Origin: CAYRJA01 sp964424455
Lineage (GTDB): Bacteria; Bacteroidota; Bacteroidia; Chitinophagales; UBA10324
DNA: 44,676 bases
Direction: 5' to 3'
Assembly: GCA_964424455.1 (NCBI GenBank)
Contig: CAYRJA010000011.1
Location: 1-44,676, forward strand
Below are positions 26,606-35,536 of this stretch, in pieces. How positions within the stretch are numbered: position 1 is the first letter of the stretch; each line of letters opens with the position of its first letter. Both the position numbers and the translations under genes were made by a program. The notes beneath the pieces are model-generated. The model was not told the origin of the DNA. It did no database searches and was given only the letters and a program-made list of their open reading frames with translations.

Positions 26606-27685
26606 ATGGTACTTTCAGATAAGAAAATTTATTTCCGCCGTCATCTTCTGCTATGGTACAAGAAAAATAAAAGACCACATCCATGGAAGAATACCAATGA
26701 TCCTTACAAAATATGGTTGTCTGAAATTATTCTGCAACAGACAAGGGTTCAGCAGGGTACTCCTTATTATCTGAAACTGATAAAATTATTTCCAACGGTT
26801 TTTGATTTAGCAAATAGCAAAGAAGATAAATTGCTGAAAGCTTGGGAAGGGCTGGGATATTATTCACGGGCAAGAAATCTTCATCATACTGCGAAATATA
26901 TTGTGAATGAACTTAGCGGAAAATTTCCTGAAAATTTTAATGACCTGTTAAAGCTAAAAGGTGTCGGGAGTTACACTGCTGCGGCTGTTGCATCTTTCGC
27001 TTTTAATGAAGTGGTGGCAGTGGTTGATGGTAATGTACTCCGTGTTTTGTCGCGTTATTTCGGAGCAACAACTCCGGTAGATACCACTGAAGGAAAGAAA
27101 AAATTCTTTTCTCTTGCTAACGAATTGATTGACCGGAAAGATCCGGGTGGATTCAATCAGGCGATTATGGATTTCGGCGCTATGGTTTGCAAACCTGTTG
27201 CTCCCGATTGCGACAATTGTCCGCTGAATAAAAAATGTTTTGCATTGAAGAAAAATAAGATTGCACTTCTTCCTGTAAAAGAGAAAAAATTGAAAATGAA
27301 AGAACGGTTCTTTCATTTCATCGTCGTTCAGAATACCAATGGATTTTATATTGAAAAGCGAAACAAAAAAGATATATGGAAAGGGCTTTATCAGTTTCCT
27401 TTGATTGAGCGGCAAAATTTTCTTTCGCTGAAACAATTGCAATCCACTTCCGAATGGAGGCAACTTTTTGGAAAAAATTTCTTTATTAAAAACAATAGCG
27501 GCAGGAGTTCAATAAATCCGGAAGAAAAAATTCAGTTGCTTTCTCATCAGAAGATTCATGCAAAATTTTTTGAAGTGGAAGGAGAAATATTAAACGATGA
27601 TTTCAATATTTCAGACAAGAAAAACTTAGCACATTATCCGTTTCCAAAAATAATTGACAACTATATCAAAAATGTATTACATTAG
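26606..27685 (+). CDS. mutY: A/G-specific adenine DNA glycosylase
   Basis: Removes adenine mispaired with 8-oxoguanine in base-excision repair. 359 residues from the ATG at 26606 (a TTG at 26594 is possible). Catalytic Glu40 in WLSEIILQQT, helix-hairpin-helix LKGVGSYTAAAV (116-127), catalytic Asp141 in AVVDGNVLRV, and the iron-sulfur loop C195-x6-C202-x2-C205-x5-C211. The C-terminal NUDIX-like domain (about 235-355, FHFIVVQNTNGFYIEKR) recognises 8-oxoG. First gene of the mutY-ssb-gldE-gldD cluster, an order I recall from other Bacteroidota. Confidence 0.95.
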   Translation: MVLSDKKIYFRRHLLLWYKKNKRPHPWKNTNDPYKIWLSEIILQQTRVQQGTPYYLKLIKLFPTVFDLANSKEDKLLKAWEGLGYYSRARNLHHTAKYIVNELSGKFPENFNDLLKLKGVGSYTAAAVASFAFNEVVAVVDGNVLRVLSRYFGATTPVDTTEGKKKFFSLANELIDRKDPGGFNQAIMDFGAMVCKPVAPDCDNCPLNKKCFALKKNKIALLPVKEKKLKMKERFFHFIVVQNTNGFYIEKRNKKDIWKGLYQFPLIERQNFLSLKQLQSTSEWRQLFGKNFFIKNNSGRSSINPEEKIQLLSHQKIHAKFFEVEGEILNDDFNISDKKNLAHYPFPKIIDNYIKNVLH

Positions 27686-27724
27686 TTGTTCTTAATTTTT
27701 TTAAAACCCTAAAAACCAAAAACC

Positions 27725-28138
27725 ATGAGAGGCGTAAACAAAGTAATCTTAGTTGGCTATCTGGGCAAAGACCCTGAAGTTCAACACTTAGAAGGTGGCA
27801 TTACCGTAACAAAATTTTCACTTGCCACTTCAGAATCCTACAAAGACAAAACTGGAAACCGCGTTGACCAAACGGAATGGCACAACATTGTAGCATGGCG
27901 GCAACTTGGAGAATTCTGTGAGAAATATCTTCGTAAAGGAAGCGCTATTTATCTTGAAGGTAAAATCAGAAGTCGCTCATGGATGGATAAAGACAATAAC
28001 AAGAAATATACTACTGAGGTTGTAGCAGACACTATCCGATTCCTTGATCGCAAACCTGACAATAGTGGCGAAATGCAACCCACTACGAGTACTGCCGACA
28101 TTGACGATAGTTCTCCTGTAGATGATTTACCTTTTTAA
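27725..28138 (+). CDS. ssb: Single-stranded DNA-binding protein
   Basis: A 137-residue SSB. The OB fold covers residues 1-108 (VNKVILVGYLGKDPEV, then TEWHNIVAWRQLGEFCEKYLRKGSAIYLEGKI), followed by a short acidic linker and the conserved tip DDLPF that recruits partner proteins. The linker is shorter than in E. coli SSB, as is usual in this phylum. It lies 39 bases after mutY and 29 before gldE; cotranscription is likely. Confidence 0.96.
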   Translation: MRGVNKVILVGYLGKDPEVQHLEGGITVTKFSLATSESYKDKTGNRVDQTEWHNIVAWRQLGEFCEKYLRKGSAIYLEGKIRSRSWMDKDNNKKYTTEVVADTIRFLDRKPDNSGEMQPTTSTADIDDSSPVDDLPF

Positions 28139-28167
28139 TACCATTAGATAAATTCTTAAAATAAGAC

Positions 28168-29493
28168 TTGGAAAATAGCATTGGTGATAGTAGTGTGCAG
28201 TTGCTGACAATATTTGATTTTCAACTGCACACTATTTCTTTATTATTACTTCCTGTATTTATTGTTTTTTTACTGGTGTCAATTGCACTGCTTGGCGGTG
28301 CAGAGCAGGCAATCTTTTCGTTGAGCCCGAAAGATTTGGATCGGCTTAAACTTCGTTCTAAAAAAGCATATACCTATCTTCAGAAATTGCTGGAACATCC
28401 ACGCCTGTTGCTAACCACTTTAGCCATCATTCAGATTTTTTTCAATGTGCTGCTGATTGTTTCGCTGTCTGTAATTTACATGGACATCTATGTGATAGCT
28501 CAAGCTGATTCCTTTTTTATGCTACTGATACCGCAGATGATTTTGCTCACCCTGCTGCTGATTCTTGTTCAGTATATCATACCAAGATCTTTTGCAGAAA
28601 AACAAAATGTGAAATGGACATTATTAATCTTACCCGGCTTGTATTTTCTCGAAAAATTTTTCAGACCGGTTGCCCGTCTTGCCATGCGGAATGATTACTT
28701 CCAACAAACTGCTCAATTGAATCAGGTGCAAACTATTTCTTCCGGCAGCAATAAAGATGGCAGTAAGCATGACAGCAAGCAAGAAATGAAGTTCCTAAAA
28801 GGAGTTATGAAATTCGGCAATACGCATGTGAAAGAAATAATGAAGTCGCGCATTGATTTGGTAGCGCTGGATCTGCAATCCAATTTTGATGAGATGCTGA
28901 AAACAATTAAAGAATCAGGATACTCGCGGCTACCGGTGTATCAGGAAAACATAGACAACATCGTCGGTATTCTTTATACCAAAGATTTGCTTTCATTCCT
29001 GAAAGGAACCGCTTTAGTCAACTGGCAGAAACTCTTGCGCCCTGCTTACTTTGTTCCGGAAGGGAAGTTGATTCCCGATTTGCTCGTTGAATTCCAGACT
29101 AAAATGATTCACATGGGAGTGGTGGTAGATGAATACGGAAGCACCGCAGGCATTGTAACACTTGAAGATATTATAGAAGAAATTATCGGTGACATCCGCG
29201 ATGAATTAGATGTAACCAGTGAGTTTGATTACGCACAATTAGATGCAAACAATTTTATGTTTGAAGGAAAAACACTGCTCAATGATGTTTACCGCGTAAT
29301 GAACATTCGCAATCAGCCCTTTGAAGAAATGAAAGTGGATATTGATTCCATCGGTGGATTAGTTACCGAACTTTGCGGAAAAATTCCTTCTGTAAATGAA
29401 GAAATAGAATACAAAAACTTTCGTTTCAAGGTGTTGAATATGGATAACCAGCGCATCCGTCGTGTGAAGATTACACGGCTAAAGGAAGAATAG
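28168..29493 (+). CDS. gldE: Gliding motility-associated protein GldE (CNNM/CorC-like)
   Basis: A 441-residue inner-membrane protein. About four membrane segments lie in residues 25-185 (DUF21/CNNM-like, with LGGAEQAIFSLSPKDLDRL and a PRLLLTTLAIIQIFFN helix). A CBS pair follows (about 215-345, with YSRLPVYQENIDNIVGILYTKDLL and VVVDEYGSTAGIVTLEDIIEEIIGDI), then a CorC/HlyC C-terminal domain (about 355-435). In Flavobacterium gldE is next to gldD and supports gliding; its link to GldD is known genetically rather than mechanistically. Translation starts at TTG 28168, as no suitable ATG exists before the first helix. Confidence 0.92.
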   Translation: MENSIGDSSVQLLTIFDFQLHTISLLLLPVFIVFLLVSIALLGGAEQAIFSLSPKDLDRLKLRSKKAYTYLQKLLEHPRLLLTTLAIIQIFFNVLLIVSLSVIYMDIYVIAQADSFFMLLIPQMILLTLLLILVQYIIPRSFAEKQNVKWTLLILPGLYFLEKFFRPVARLAMRNDYFQQTAQLNQVQTISSGSNKDGSKHDSKQEMKFLKGVMKFGNTHVKEIMKSRIDLVALDLQSNFDEMLKTIKESGYSRLPVYQENIDNIVGILYTKDLLSFLKGTALVNWQKLLRPAYFVPEGKLIPDLLVEFQTKMIHMGVVVDEYGSTAGIVTLEDIIEEIIGDIRDELDVTSEFDYAQLDANNFMFEGKTLLNDVYRVMNIRNQPFEEMKVDIDSIGGLVTELCGKIPSVNEEIEYKNFRFKVLNMDNQRIRRVKITRLKEE

Positions 29494-29528
29494 AAATAAT
29501 ATTTTTGTAACAGATTCACTGACTAATA

Positions 29529-30158
29529 TTGAAAAAGTTCTTTAATACCCCACATCTTTTTTTTCTGCCTGAGAGAATCTTGTTTAGTTTATTTCTGCTC
29601 TGTATTTTTTTTGCTGCCTGTCAGCAGACTTATACTCCTAAACCAAGAGGATATTTCAAAATCATTTTCCCCGAACATCAATACCATGAATACAATCCAG
29701 AGAACTGCCCTTTTACTTTTGAATATCCTGTCTATTCAAAAGTGGTGAAGGATACAGTGTTCTTTGACACTATTCCTGAAAATCCGTGTTGGATGAATAT
29801 TACTTTTCCTGAATTCAACGGAATTGTTTTTCTCAGCTACAAAGACATCAATGCAAAAAATAATTTGTCAAAGCTGATTGAAGATACCCATGTCCTCACT
29901 TACAAGCACACAGTAAAAGCTGATTATATTGATGAAGGCAAAATCTCTACGCCAAACCGTGTTTACGGCTTATACTATTCAGTGGGCGGAAATGCTGCCT
30001 CTAATGTCCAGTTCTTTGTAACAGACAGCGCCAAACATTTTATCCGCGGCTCATTGTATTTCAACAATACACCGAATGTAGATTCAATAGCCCCTGTTCT
30101 CGGCTTTGTGAAGCAAGACATCAATCATATTATTTCTTCTATTAAATGGAAAGAATGA
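29529..30158 (+). CDS. gldD: Gliding motility lipoprotein GldD
   Basis: A 209-residue lipoprotein needed for gliding and chitin use in Flavobacterium johnsoniae. The N-terminal hydrophobic signal ends in the lipobox FFAAC, then the family signature TYTPKPRGYFKIIFPEHQYHEY. Later landmarks are CWMNITFPEFNGIVFLSYK and the VSSP-like SVGGNAASNVQFFVTDSAKHFIRGSLYF segment. It starts at TTG 29529, 35 bases after gldE. Predicted to be held in the envelope, inner leaflet or periplasm side. gldA, gldF, gldG and the main T9SS genes (gldK-N) are not here. Confidence 0.92.
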   Translation: MKKFFNTPHLFFLPERILFSLFLLCIFFAACQQTYTPKPRGYFKIIFPEHQYHEYNPENCPFTFEYPVYSKVVKDTVFFDTIPENPCWMNITFPEFNGIVFLSYKDINAKNNLSKLIEDTHVLTYKHTVKADYIDEGKISTPNRVYGLYYSVGGNAASNVQFFVTDSAKHFIRGSLYFNNTPNVDSIAPVLGFVKQDINHIISSIKWKE

Positions 30159-30401
30159 TTACAAAACCATGCAATGGGAACTGGAAGATTCAACATTAAA
30201 ACGATAATGAATAGTTTTAAACCCAAGCTCAGGATTAATCCTGCGGGGGAGGAAAGAAAACGATTAGGTTTTATTTCCCAAATCAATTATCTTCAATCTT
30301 TGTTTTTAACAAAAGCTGCATTTACAACTTGAATGTTGCATTTCAGAAGGAAATGTTCCATATGAGTTGATTTCTGCTGTGTTAAATTTTTTTTACGACA
30401 A
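30159..30401. other. Intergenic stretch with a 14-bp palindrome
   Basis: There are 243 bases after gldD with no gene I can support. It holds a perfect 14-bp palindrome CAGGATTAATCCTG (30230-30243) followed by a G-run (CGGGGGAGG). This could be an operator or part of a weak bidirectional terminator. Confidence 0.4.
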
Positions 30402-31001
30402 ATGATTGGTAAAATAAGGTTTATAGTGGGGATGCTTTTAATGCTCCCTGCTTTTTCATTTTCTCAAACTGCCTTTAATTTCAAAGCATATCCTAATCCT
30501 TTCGCTGATACGATTCACATTCAATTTAATCTTTCTGTAACAGATACGGTAAGTTTAACAATGTATAATCTATTCGGTTCCAGAGTGGATTCAACTTTCA
30601 ATAATACTTCGTTGCCTCCTGGCTCTTACTCAGTGAAGGTTGACAAGCACAACTTACCTGTAGGAATTTATATCCTAAAGTTTGCAGGGAAGTCAGACAG
30701 TGTTTTGACCAAATTGGTAAAAGCGGGAAGTGTAACGGCTATACAAGAAGTGGATGGCAAAGATGGAATTGTTGTTTTTCCGAATCCTGCAAAAGAAGAG
30801 TTTGAAGTTTCGAGTTTGAGATTTGAAATTGGAGATGTCATCTCCGTGACTGACTTAATTGGAAGAATAGTTGCCCATAAAATGGTAACGAATACAACTT
30901 TCAATATTAAATTTCAAGCTTCAAACTATTCTCCCGGAGTTTATTTCGTTCATATTCATTCGGTGAACGGGGATGCGGTAAAGATGATGATAAAGAAATA
31001 A
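30402..31001 (+). CDS. Short secreted protein built of two tandem T9SS type A-like sorting domains
   Basis: A 199-residue protein with signal peptide MIGKIRFIVGMLLMLPAFSFSQ. The remainder is two copies of the type A sorting-domain pattern. The first covers about 26-107 (YPNPFADTIHIQF, LTMYNLFGSRV, LPVGIYILKFAG, then VLTKLVKA). The second covers about 117-199 (VFPNPAKEEFEVSS, SVTDLIGRIV, YSPGVYFVHIHS, ending VKMMIKK). Both have the PNP, LFG/LIG and GxY landmarks. There is no other domain, so the cargo is missing. Possible readings are a surface protein in which sorting domains are the product, or a decoy or regulator. It shares no close operon partner. Confidence 0.8.
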   Translation: MIGKIRFIVGMLLMLPAFSFSQTAFNFKAYPNPFADTIHIQFNLSVTDTVSLTMYNLFGSRVDSTFNNTSLPPGSYSVKVDKHNLPVGIYILKFAGKSDSVLTKLVKAGSVTAIQEVDGKDGIVVFPNPAKEEFEVSSLRFEIGDVISVTDLIGRIVAHKMVTNTTFNIKFQASNYSPGVYFVHIHSVNGDAVKMMIKK

Positions 31002-31134
31002 CCTAATAGCGGGGATGCTTCTTCTGTTCCAGCAGGGTCTCCTACGGAAGCCCCTCCTATGAACGGAATAATTACAAATCTTTTCAGGTAATATTCTTCC
31101 TCGCTTTTCTTTTTGCCTTTTACCTTTGGCTTCA

Positions 31135-33252
31135 ATGTCAAGCCAGTATGACTTATTGGGTTCACCGGTTGAATACCTGAAAGGAGTGGGACCGCAGCGC
31201 GCCGAAGTACTGAAAAAGGAATTAGGCATTTTCACTTTCGGTGATTTGTTATTTCATTTTCCATTCCGCTATGTTGACCGCACCAAAATCTATAAGATAA
31301 AAGAGGTAAATGTCAACACGCAGTACATTCAGCTGAAAGGTATGCTGCGTGATATGGACATTGCAAGTTCAGGTAAATTCAGGAAACGGCTGATTGCAAA
31401 CCTTGAAGATGAGACCGGTACAATAGAGTTGGTCTGGTTTCAGAATGCAAAATGGGTGCAACAAAACTTAACAGAAGGAAAAGAATATATCGTGTTTGGC
31501 AAACCGAACCTTTTCAGAAATAAATTTTCTATCGCCCATCCTGAAATGGAACTTGTCGAGAATGAAGAAAAAAGTATTGCAGGAAAATTGCAGCCGATGT
31601 ATCCTTCTACCGATAAACTGAAAAGTAAAGGATTGGATAGTAAAGGCATTTCAAAAATCATGCGGACACTGTTACAGCAGATTACCCCATCGGATATTAA
31701 AGAAATTCTACCCCAACATCTGCTTAGCCGCTATCATTTTCCGGTAAGATTTGATGCACTGCAACAAGCTCATTTCCCTGAAAATGAATTACTGTTACAG
31801 AAAGCGCAGCAGCGAATGAAGTTTGAAGAATTGTTTCTTATTCAGTTGAACCTGCTGATGCTGAAACAAGGACGGAAAGAAACTTCTTCAGGTTTTATAT
31901 TTAATCATCTTGGTGATTTTTTTAACCGGTTTTACAATGAAAGACTTTCCTTTCAACTGACCGGCGCACAGAAGCGGGTGATTAAGGAAATCCGAAGCGA
32001 TATGCTTTCCGGTAAACAAATGAACCGGCTGTTACAGGGCGATGTGGGAAGCGGAAAAACCATAGTAGCGCTCATTACCATGCTGATGGCTGCAGATAAT
32101 AACCATCAGGCATGTATGATGACGCCTACGGAAATACTGTCGCAGCAGCATTATAAAACAATCAGCAATTTTGTAAGCGACCTCGGTGTGAATGTAGCGC
32201 TGCTAACCTCATCAGTAAAAGGAAAAGAGCGAAAGGATATTTTAGAAGGAATCAGTTCAGGAAAGATTCATATTCTCATAGGCACTCATTCGCTGATTGA
32301 AGATGAAGTTCAGTTCAGTAATCTTGGATTGGTTATCATAGACGAGCAGCATCGCTTTGGTGTGGAACAGCGCGGTAAAATGTGGACGAAGAGTCATCGG
32401 CCGCCGCATATTTTAGTAATGACTGCCACACCCATTCCCCGCACACTTGCGCTCACCTTGTATGGAGACCTTGATGTTTCCGTTATTGACGAATTGCCTC
32501 CCGGGCGCAAGCAGATAAAAACCGTTCACCGTTATGATTCTGCCCGTGTTGCTGTTTTCGGTTTTATGAAAGAAGAAATAAAAAAAGGCAGACAGATATA
32601 TGTAGTCTATCCGTTGATTGATGAATCTGAAAAATTAGACCTGAAAGATTTGATGGACGGATATGAAAGTATTTCCCGCGCCTTTCCGCTGCCGGAATAT
32701 GCTGTAAGCATTGTTCATGGTAAAATGAAGAATGATGCTAAAGAATATGAGATGAACCGTTTCATAAAGGGTGAAACCGATATAATGGTTGCTACCACTG
32801 TAATAGAAGTCGGAGTGGATGTTCCGAATGCAAGTGTTATGATTATTGAAAGCGCTGAGCGGTTCGGACTATCACAACTTCATCAGTTGCGCGGACGAGT
32901 CGGCAGAGGAGCAGAACAATCATACTGCATATTAATGACAGGAAATAAACTTTCAAGTGAAGCACGCACCCGCATGGATACAATGGTACGCACCAATGAC
33001 GGTTTTGAAATTGCGGAAGTAGATTTACAACTGCGCGGTCCCGGCGATATGGCTGGAACTCAGCAAAGTGGCGCCGTTAATCTTCGTATTGCCGACCTGA
33101 GTAAAGATCAGAAAATTCTGCAAGCTGCCAGAAAAGATGCTGAAGAATTATTGAGTAAGGATTTGCATCTGCAAAAGGAAGAACACCTTCTGCTCGCTGA
33201 TTATCTGAACCGAAAAATACGAGGCGGAAAAAGCTGGAGTAAAATTTCCTGA
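31135..33252 (+). CDS. recG: ATP-dependent DNA helicase RecG
   Basis: Branch-migration helicase that remodels stalled forks and Holliday junctions. 705 residues from the ATG at 31135 (a TTG at 31126 adds three). N-terminal wedge/OB region with PVEYLKGVGPQRAEVLKKELG and FHFPFRYVDRT, Walker A GDVGSGKT, motif II DEQH in VIIDEQHRFGVEQR, motif III MTATPIPRTLALT, and the C-terminal helicase motifs ATTVIEVGVDVPNA and QLRGRVGRG, then the TRG region near the end. Complete. Three TGTTACAG copies (31670, 31793, 32030) each encode Leu-Leu-Gln here. It ends 3 bases before a convergent small gene. Confidence 0.96.
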   Translation: MSSQYDLLGSPVEYLKGVGPQRAEVLKKELGIFTFGDLLFHFPFRYVDRTKIYKIKEVNVNTQYIQLKGMLRDMDIASSGKFRKRLIANLEDETGTIELVWFQNAKWVQQNLTEGKEYIVFGKPNLFRNKFSIAHPEMELVENEEKSIAGKLQPMYPSTDKLKSKGLDSKGISKIMRTLLQQITPSDIKEILPQHLLSRYHFPVRFDALQQAHFPENELLLQKAQQRMKFEELFLIQLNLLMLKQGRKETSSGFIFNHLGDFFNRFYNERLSFQLTGAQKRVIKEIRSDMLSGKQMNRLLQGDVGSGKTIVALITMLMAADNNHQACMMTPTEILSQQHYKTISNFVSDLGVNVALLTSSVKGKERKDILEGISSGKIHILIGTHSLIEDEVQFSNLGLVIIDEQHRFGVEQRGKMWTKSHRPPHILVMTATPIPRTLALTLYGDLDVSVIDELPPGRKQIKTVHRYDSARVAVFGFMKEEIKKGRQIYVVYPLIDESEKLDLKDLMDGYESISRAFPLPEYAVSIVHGKMKNDAKEYEMNRFIKGETDIMVATTVIEVGVDVPNASVMIIESAERFGLSQLHQLRGRVGRGAEQSYCILMTGNKLSSEARTRMDTMVRTNDGFEIAEVDLQLRGPGDMAGTQQSGAVNLRIADLSKDQKILQAARKDAEELLSKDLHLQKEEHLLLADYLNRKIRGGKSWSKIS

Positions 33253-33255
33253 GAA

Positions 33256-33447
33256 TTATTTCCTCATCTTTTTAGGCATGAGTTGACGCGGCTTGTCTTT
33301 TGCTCCCATCGTGCCGGTAGCGCCGCCGTTCATATAAGCGGGGCAGGTTTGCCTGCGCTGAAAAACCCGGCAACTCTCCATCATCGTGCTTCCGAGTATG
33401 GAAGCAATGAGTAACACAATAATCTTTCTTCTCAACAGAAATTTCAT
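33256..33447 (-). CDS. Small lipoprotein with a CPAY motif
   Basis: A 63-residue predicted lipoprotein from the ATG at 33447: MKFLLRRKIIVLLIASILGS, then lipobox-like MESC, CPAYMNGGATGT and a basic tail ending MPKKMRK. I recall similar short Bacteroidota lipoproteins with a Cys-Pro-Ala-Tyr motif and Lys/Met-rich ends, but no function is known. Its stop is 3 bases from the recG stop (convergent). The frame is open further upstream to 33498, but that would bury the signal. Confidence 0.65.
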   Translation of the reverse strand: MKFLLRRKIIVLLIASILGSTMMESCRVFQRRQTCPAYMNGGATGTMGAKDKPRQLMPKKMRK

Positions 33448-33597
33448 AATGCAAAGGTCTGAAATTATAAATGAACTGAAACATCGGATAGAAAACATAT
33501 ATCACAGTTCGTTTATTGTGTTGATATCACTCTGTAAAACTCTGCAATCCGGTCAATGAATATTTCTGCTAATTTTACGCGCACTAAATTCATAAGA

Positions 33598-34608
33598 ATG
33601 AAAAAAATATTAGCTCTTTCTTTTATCCTTTTTGTAACAGTTGAATTTTACTCCTGTGTGCCTGCCCGCAAATTTCAGGATGCACAGGCAATGATTGAAA
33701 AACTGAATACCGAGAGTGCTGATTGCAAAAAGAAGTCAGCCGATTTGCAAGTGGAATTGGATCAATTGAAAAAAGATTATGAAAACATTTCCAATGCCAA
33801 GACTGATTTGGTTTCAGACACAACACAGTATGGCGAGAAGTATCGCAAAATTCAGGGACTGAATAAAGAACTCAACACACTATATGAGCAGGTTATCAAA
33901 CAGAATAAAGATTTGCTTGCCAACTCAACCAATGAATCACTGAAATTACAAGGGCAACTGAATGACCAGAAGCAACAGTTGGACAACAAGCAGAAAGAGT
34001 TGAATGATTTGCAGACATCACTCAGCAAGCAAAAGAAAGATTTAGATGATTTACAAGTCGGATTTGAGGCGAAAGAAAAAAGGGTAAAAGAATTGGAAAG
34101 TCTGCTTAGCAAAAGAGATTCATCCGTTAATGCTCTGAAGAATAAAATTTCCGATGCACTGATGGGTTATGTAAACTCAGGTGATTTAAAAGTATCTGTC
34201 AATAATGGAAGAGTGTATGTTTCGCTCTCTGAAAATCTGCTTTTCAAATCGGGTAAAACAGATGTGGACCCAAAAGGAAAAACTGCTCTTAAAACACTGG
34301 CAGAAGTGCTGAAAAAAAATCCTGACATTAAAGTAGAAGTAGAAGGACACACTGATAATGTTCCGCTTACAGGATCAGGTAACCTGAAAGACAACTGGGA
34401 TTTAAGTGTGCTGCGTGCAACAAGCGTAGTCCGTATTTTGGTGGATGATAATAAGATTGATGGAAAGCAGGTTTCTGCTTCGGGCAGAGCGGATACAGAA
34501 CCTGTTGCATCCAATGACACTGCGGACGGCAGAGCAAAAAACCGTCGTACTGAAATTATCCTGTCTCCTGATTTCTCTGAGATATTTAAGGTGCTCAATA
34601 TAAAATGA
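33598..34608 (+). CDS. OmpA-family lipoprotein with coiled-coil stalk
   Basis: A 336-residue envelope protein from the ATG at 33598 (an ATG at 33556 would add 14 residues before the signal). Lipoprotein signal MKKILALSFILFVTVEFYSC, then a long heptad-rich coiled coil (about 30-185, many Lys/Gln/Leu/Asp repeats), then an OmpA/MotB peptidoglycan-binding domain (about 205-330) with VEGHTDNVPLTG and NWDLSVLRATSVVRIL, ending RAKNRRTEIILSP. It should tether the outer membrane to the cell wall. It resembles the phylum's stalked OmpA proteins rather than flagellar MotB, since no motor genes are present. Confidence 0.9.
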   Translation: MKKILALSFILFVTVEFYSCVPARKFQDAQAMIEKLNTESADCKKKSADLQVELDQLKKDYENISNAKTDLVSDTTQYGEKYRKIQGLNKELNTLYEQVIKQNKDLLANSTNESLKLQGQLNDQKQQLDNKQKELNDLQTSLSKQKKDLDDLQVGFEAKEKRVKELESLLSKRDSSVNALKNKISDALMGYVNSGDLKVSVNNGRVYVSLSENLLFKSGKTDVDPKGKTALKTLAEVLKKNPDIKVEVEGHTDNVPLTGSGNLKDNWDLSVLRATSVVRILVDDNKIDGKQVSASGRADTEPVASNDTADGRAKNRRTEIILSPDFSEIFKVLNIK

Positions 34609-34684
34609 TAAAGTTCTGAGCGTAACGAATAATTTTCTCATTCCTTTTAAAAGTGTTCACTTTACTCAATAAGGCAATTCAATT

Positions 34685-35536
34685 ATGTTATTAGGATTGC
34701 TTAACAAGCGAAAGGGTGGTGATACGGCAGAGATGTCCTTCATGGATCATCTCGAAGAATTGCGGTGGCACATTGTACGCTCGCTGCTGGCGGTTACCAT
34801 AGTGGGAGTAGTTCTGTTTCTGCAAAAATCTTTTCTGTTTGACACACTGATTTTCGGTCCCATGCATGAGGATTTTCCAACTTACAAATGGATGTGTTTG
34901 GTTGGTAATAAAATGGGAATGGGAGATTCCATGTGTGTGCAAACAATAGATTTCAAACTGCAAAGCATTGCATTTACTTCTCAGTTTATGATTCATTTAC
35001 AGGCAGCGCTTACTGTTGGTCTGATACTGGTTTTCCCTTATGTTCTTTGGGAACTTTGGCGTTTTCTGAGTCCTGCACTTTATGAAAATGAACGTCGTGC
35101 TGTAACAGGCGTTGTGGCTGTTGGTTCGATGTTATTTTATATCGGATTACTTTTCGGATATTATATGATTGCTCCGTTCACTGTTATTTTCCTTGGTGAA
35201 TATAAAGTGAGTAATGTGGTGATGAACACTTTCAGTCTTGATTCTTACATGGACACTGTCAGCGGGCTTTCACTTGTATCCGGATTAATGTTTGAGTTTC
35301 CACTGGTGATTTATTTTCTTGCCAAGATGGGAGTTATTTCTTCTTCCTTCCTGAAAACTTACAGGAAGTATGCGATAGTTGTTTGCCTTTTGCTTGCAGC
35401 GGTTATAACACCTTCGCCGGATATGTTCAGCCAGATGATTGTAACAGTTCCGCTATACGGCTTATATGAAGTGGGAATTTTTGCAGCTATAAGAGTAGAA
35501 AGAAAACGAAAACTAAAAGAACTGAGCGAGAATTAA
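34685..35536 (+). CDS. tatC: Sec-independent (twin-arginine) translocase subunit TatC
   Basis: A 283-residue inner-membrane core of the Tat export system, which binds RR signal peptides. Signature SFMDHLEELRWHIVRSLLAV at about 18-37, the conserved glutamate helix region, and six membrane segments spaced through the sequence, including FVFPYVLWELWRFLSPALYENERRAV and the final VITPSPDMFSQM. TatA is not in the window. A plausible substrate is the DUF1501 protein encoded at 5.5-6.5 kb. The stop overlaps the RND pump gene by 4 bases (convergent). Confidence 0.96.
   Translation: MLLGLLNKRKGGDTAEMSFMDHLEELRWHIVRSLLAVTIVGVVLFLQKSFLFDTLIFGPMHEDFPTYKWMCLVGNKMGMGDSMCVQTIDFKLQSIAFTSQFMIHLQAALTVGLILVFPYVLWELWRFLSPALYENERRAVTGVVAVGSMLFYIGLLFGYYMIAPFTVIFLGEYKVSNVVMNTFSLDSYMDTVSGLSLVSGLMFEFPLVIYFLAKMGVISSSFLKTYRKYAIVVCLLLAAVITPSPDMFSQMIVTVPLYGLYEVGIFAAIRVERKRKLKELSEN

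Noticed and set aside
26954..27463. A 169-codon minus-strand frame in mutY
   Set aside because: It is fully antisense to a complete mutY with all catalytic residues, and it is a shadow frame.
30921..31235. A 104-codon minus-strand frame across the 31.0 kb gap
   Set aside because: It is antisense to the ends of two well-supported genes and its composition is unlike a protein; only the GC-rich middle was kept as a possible repeat.
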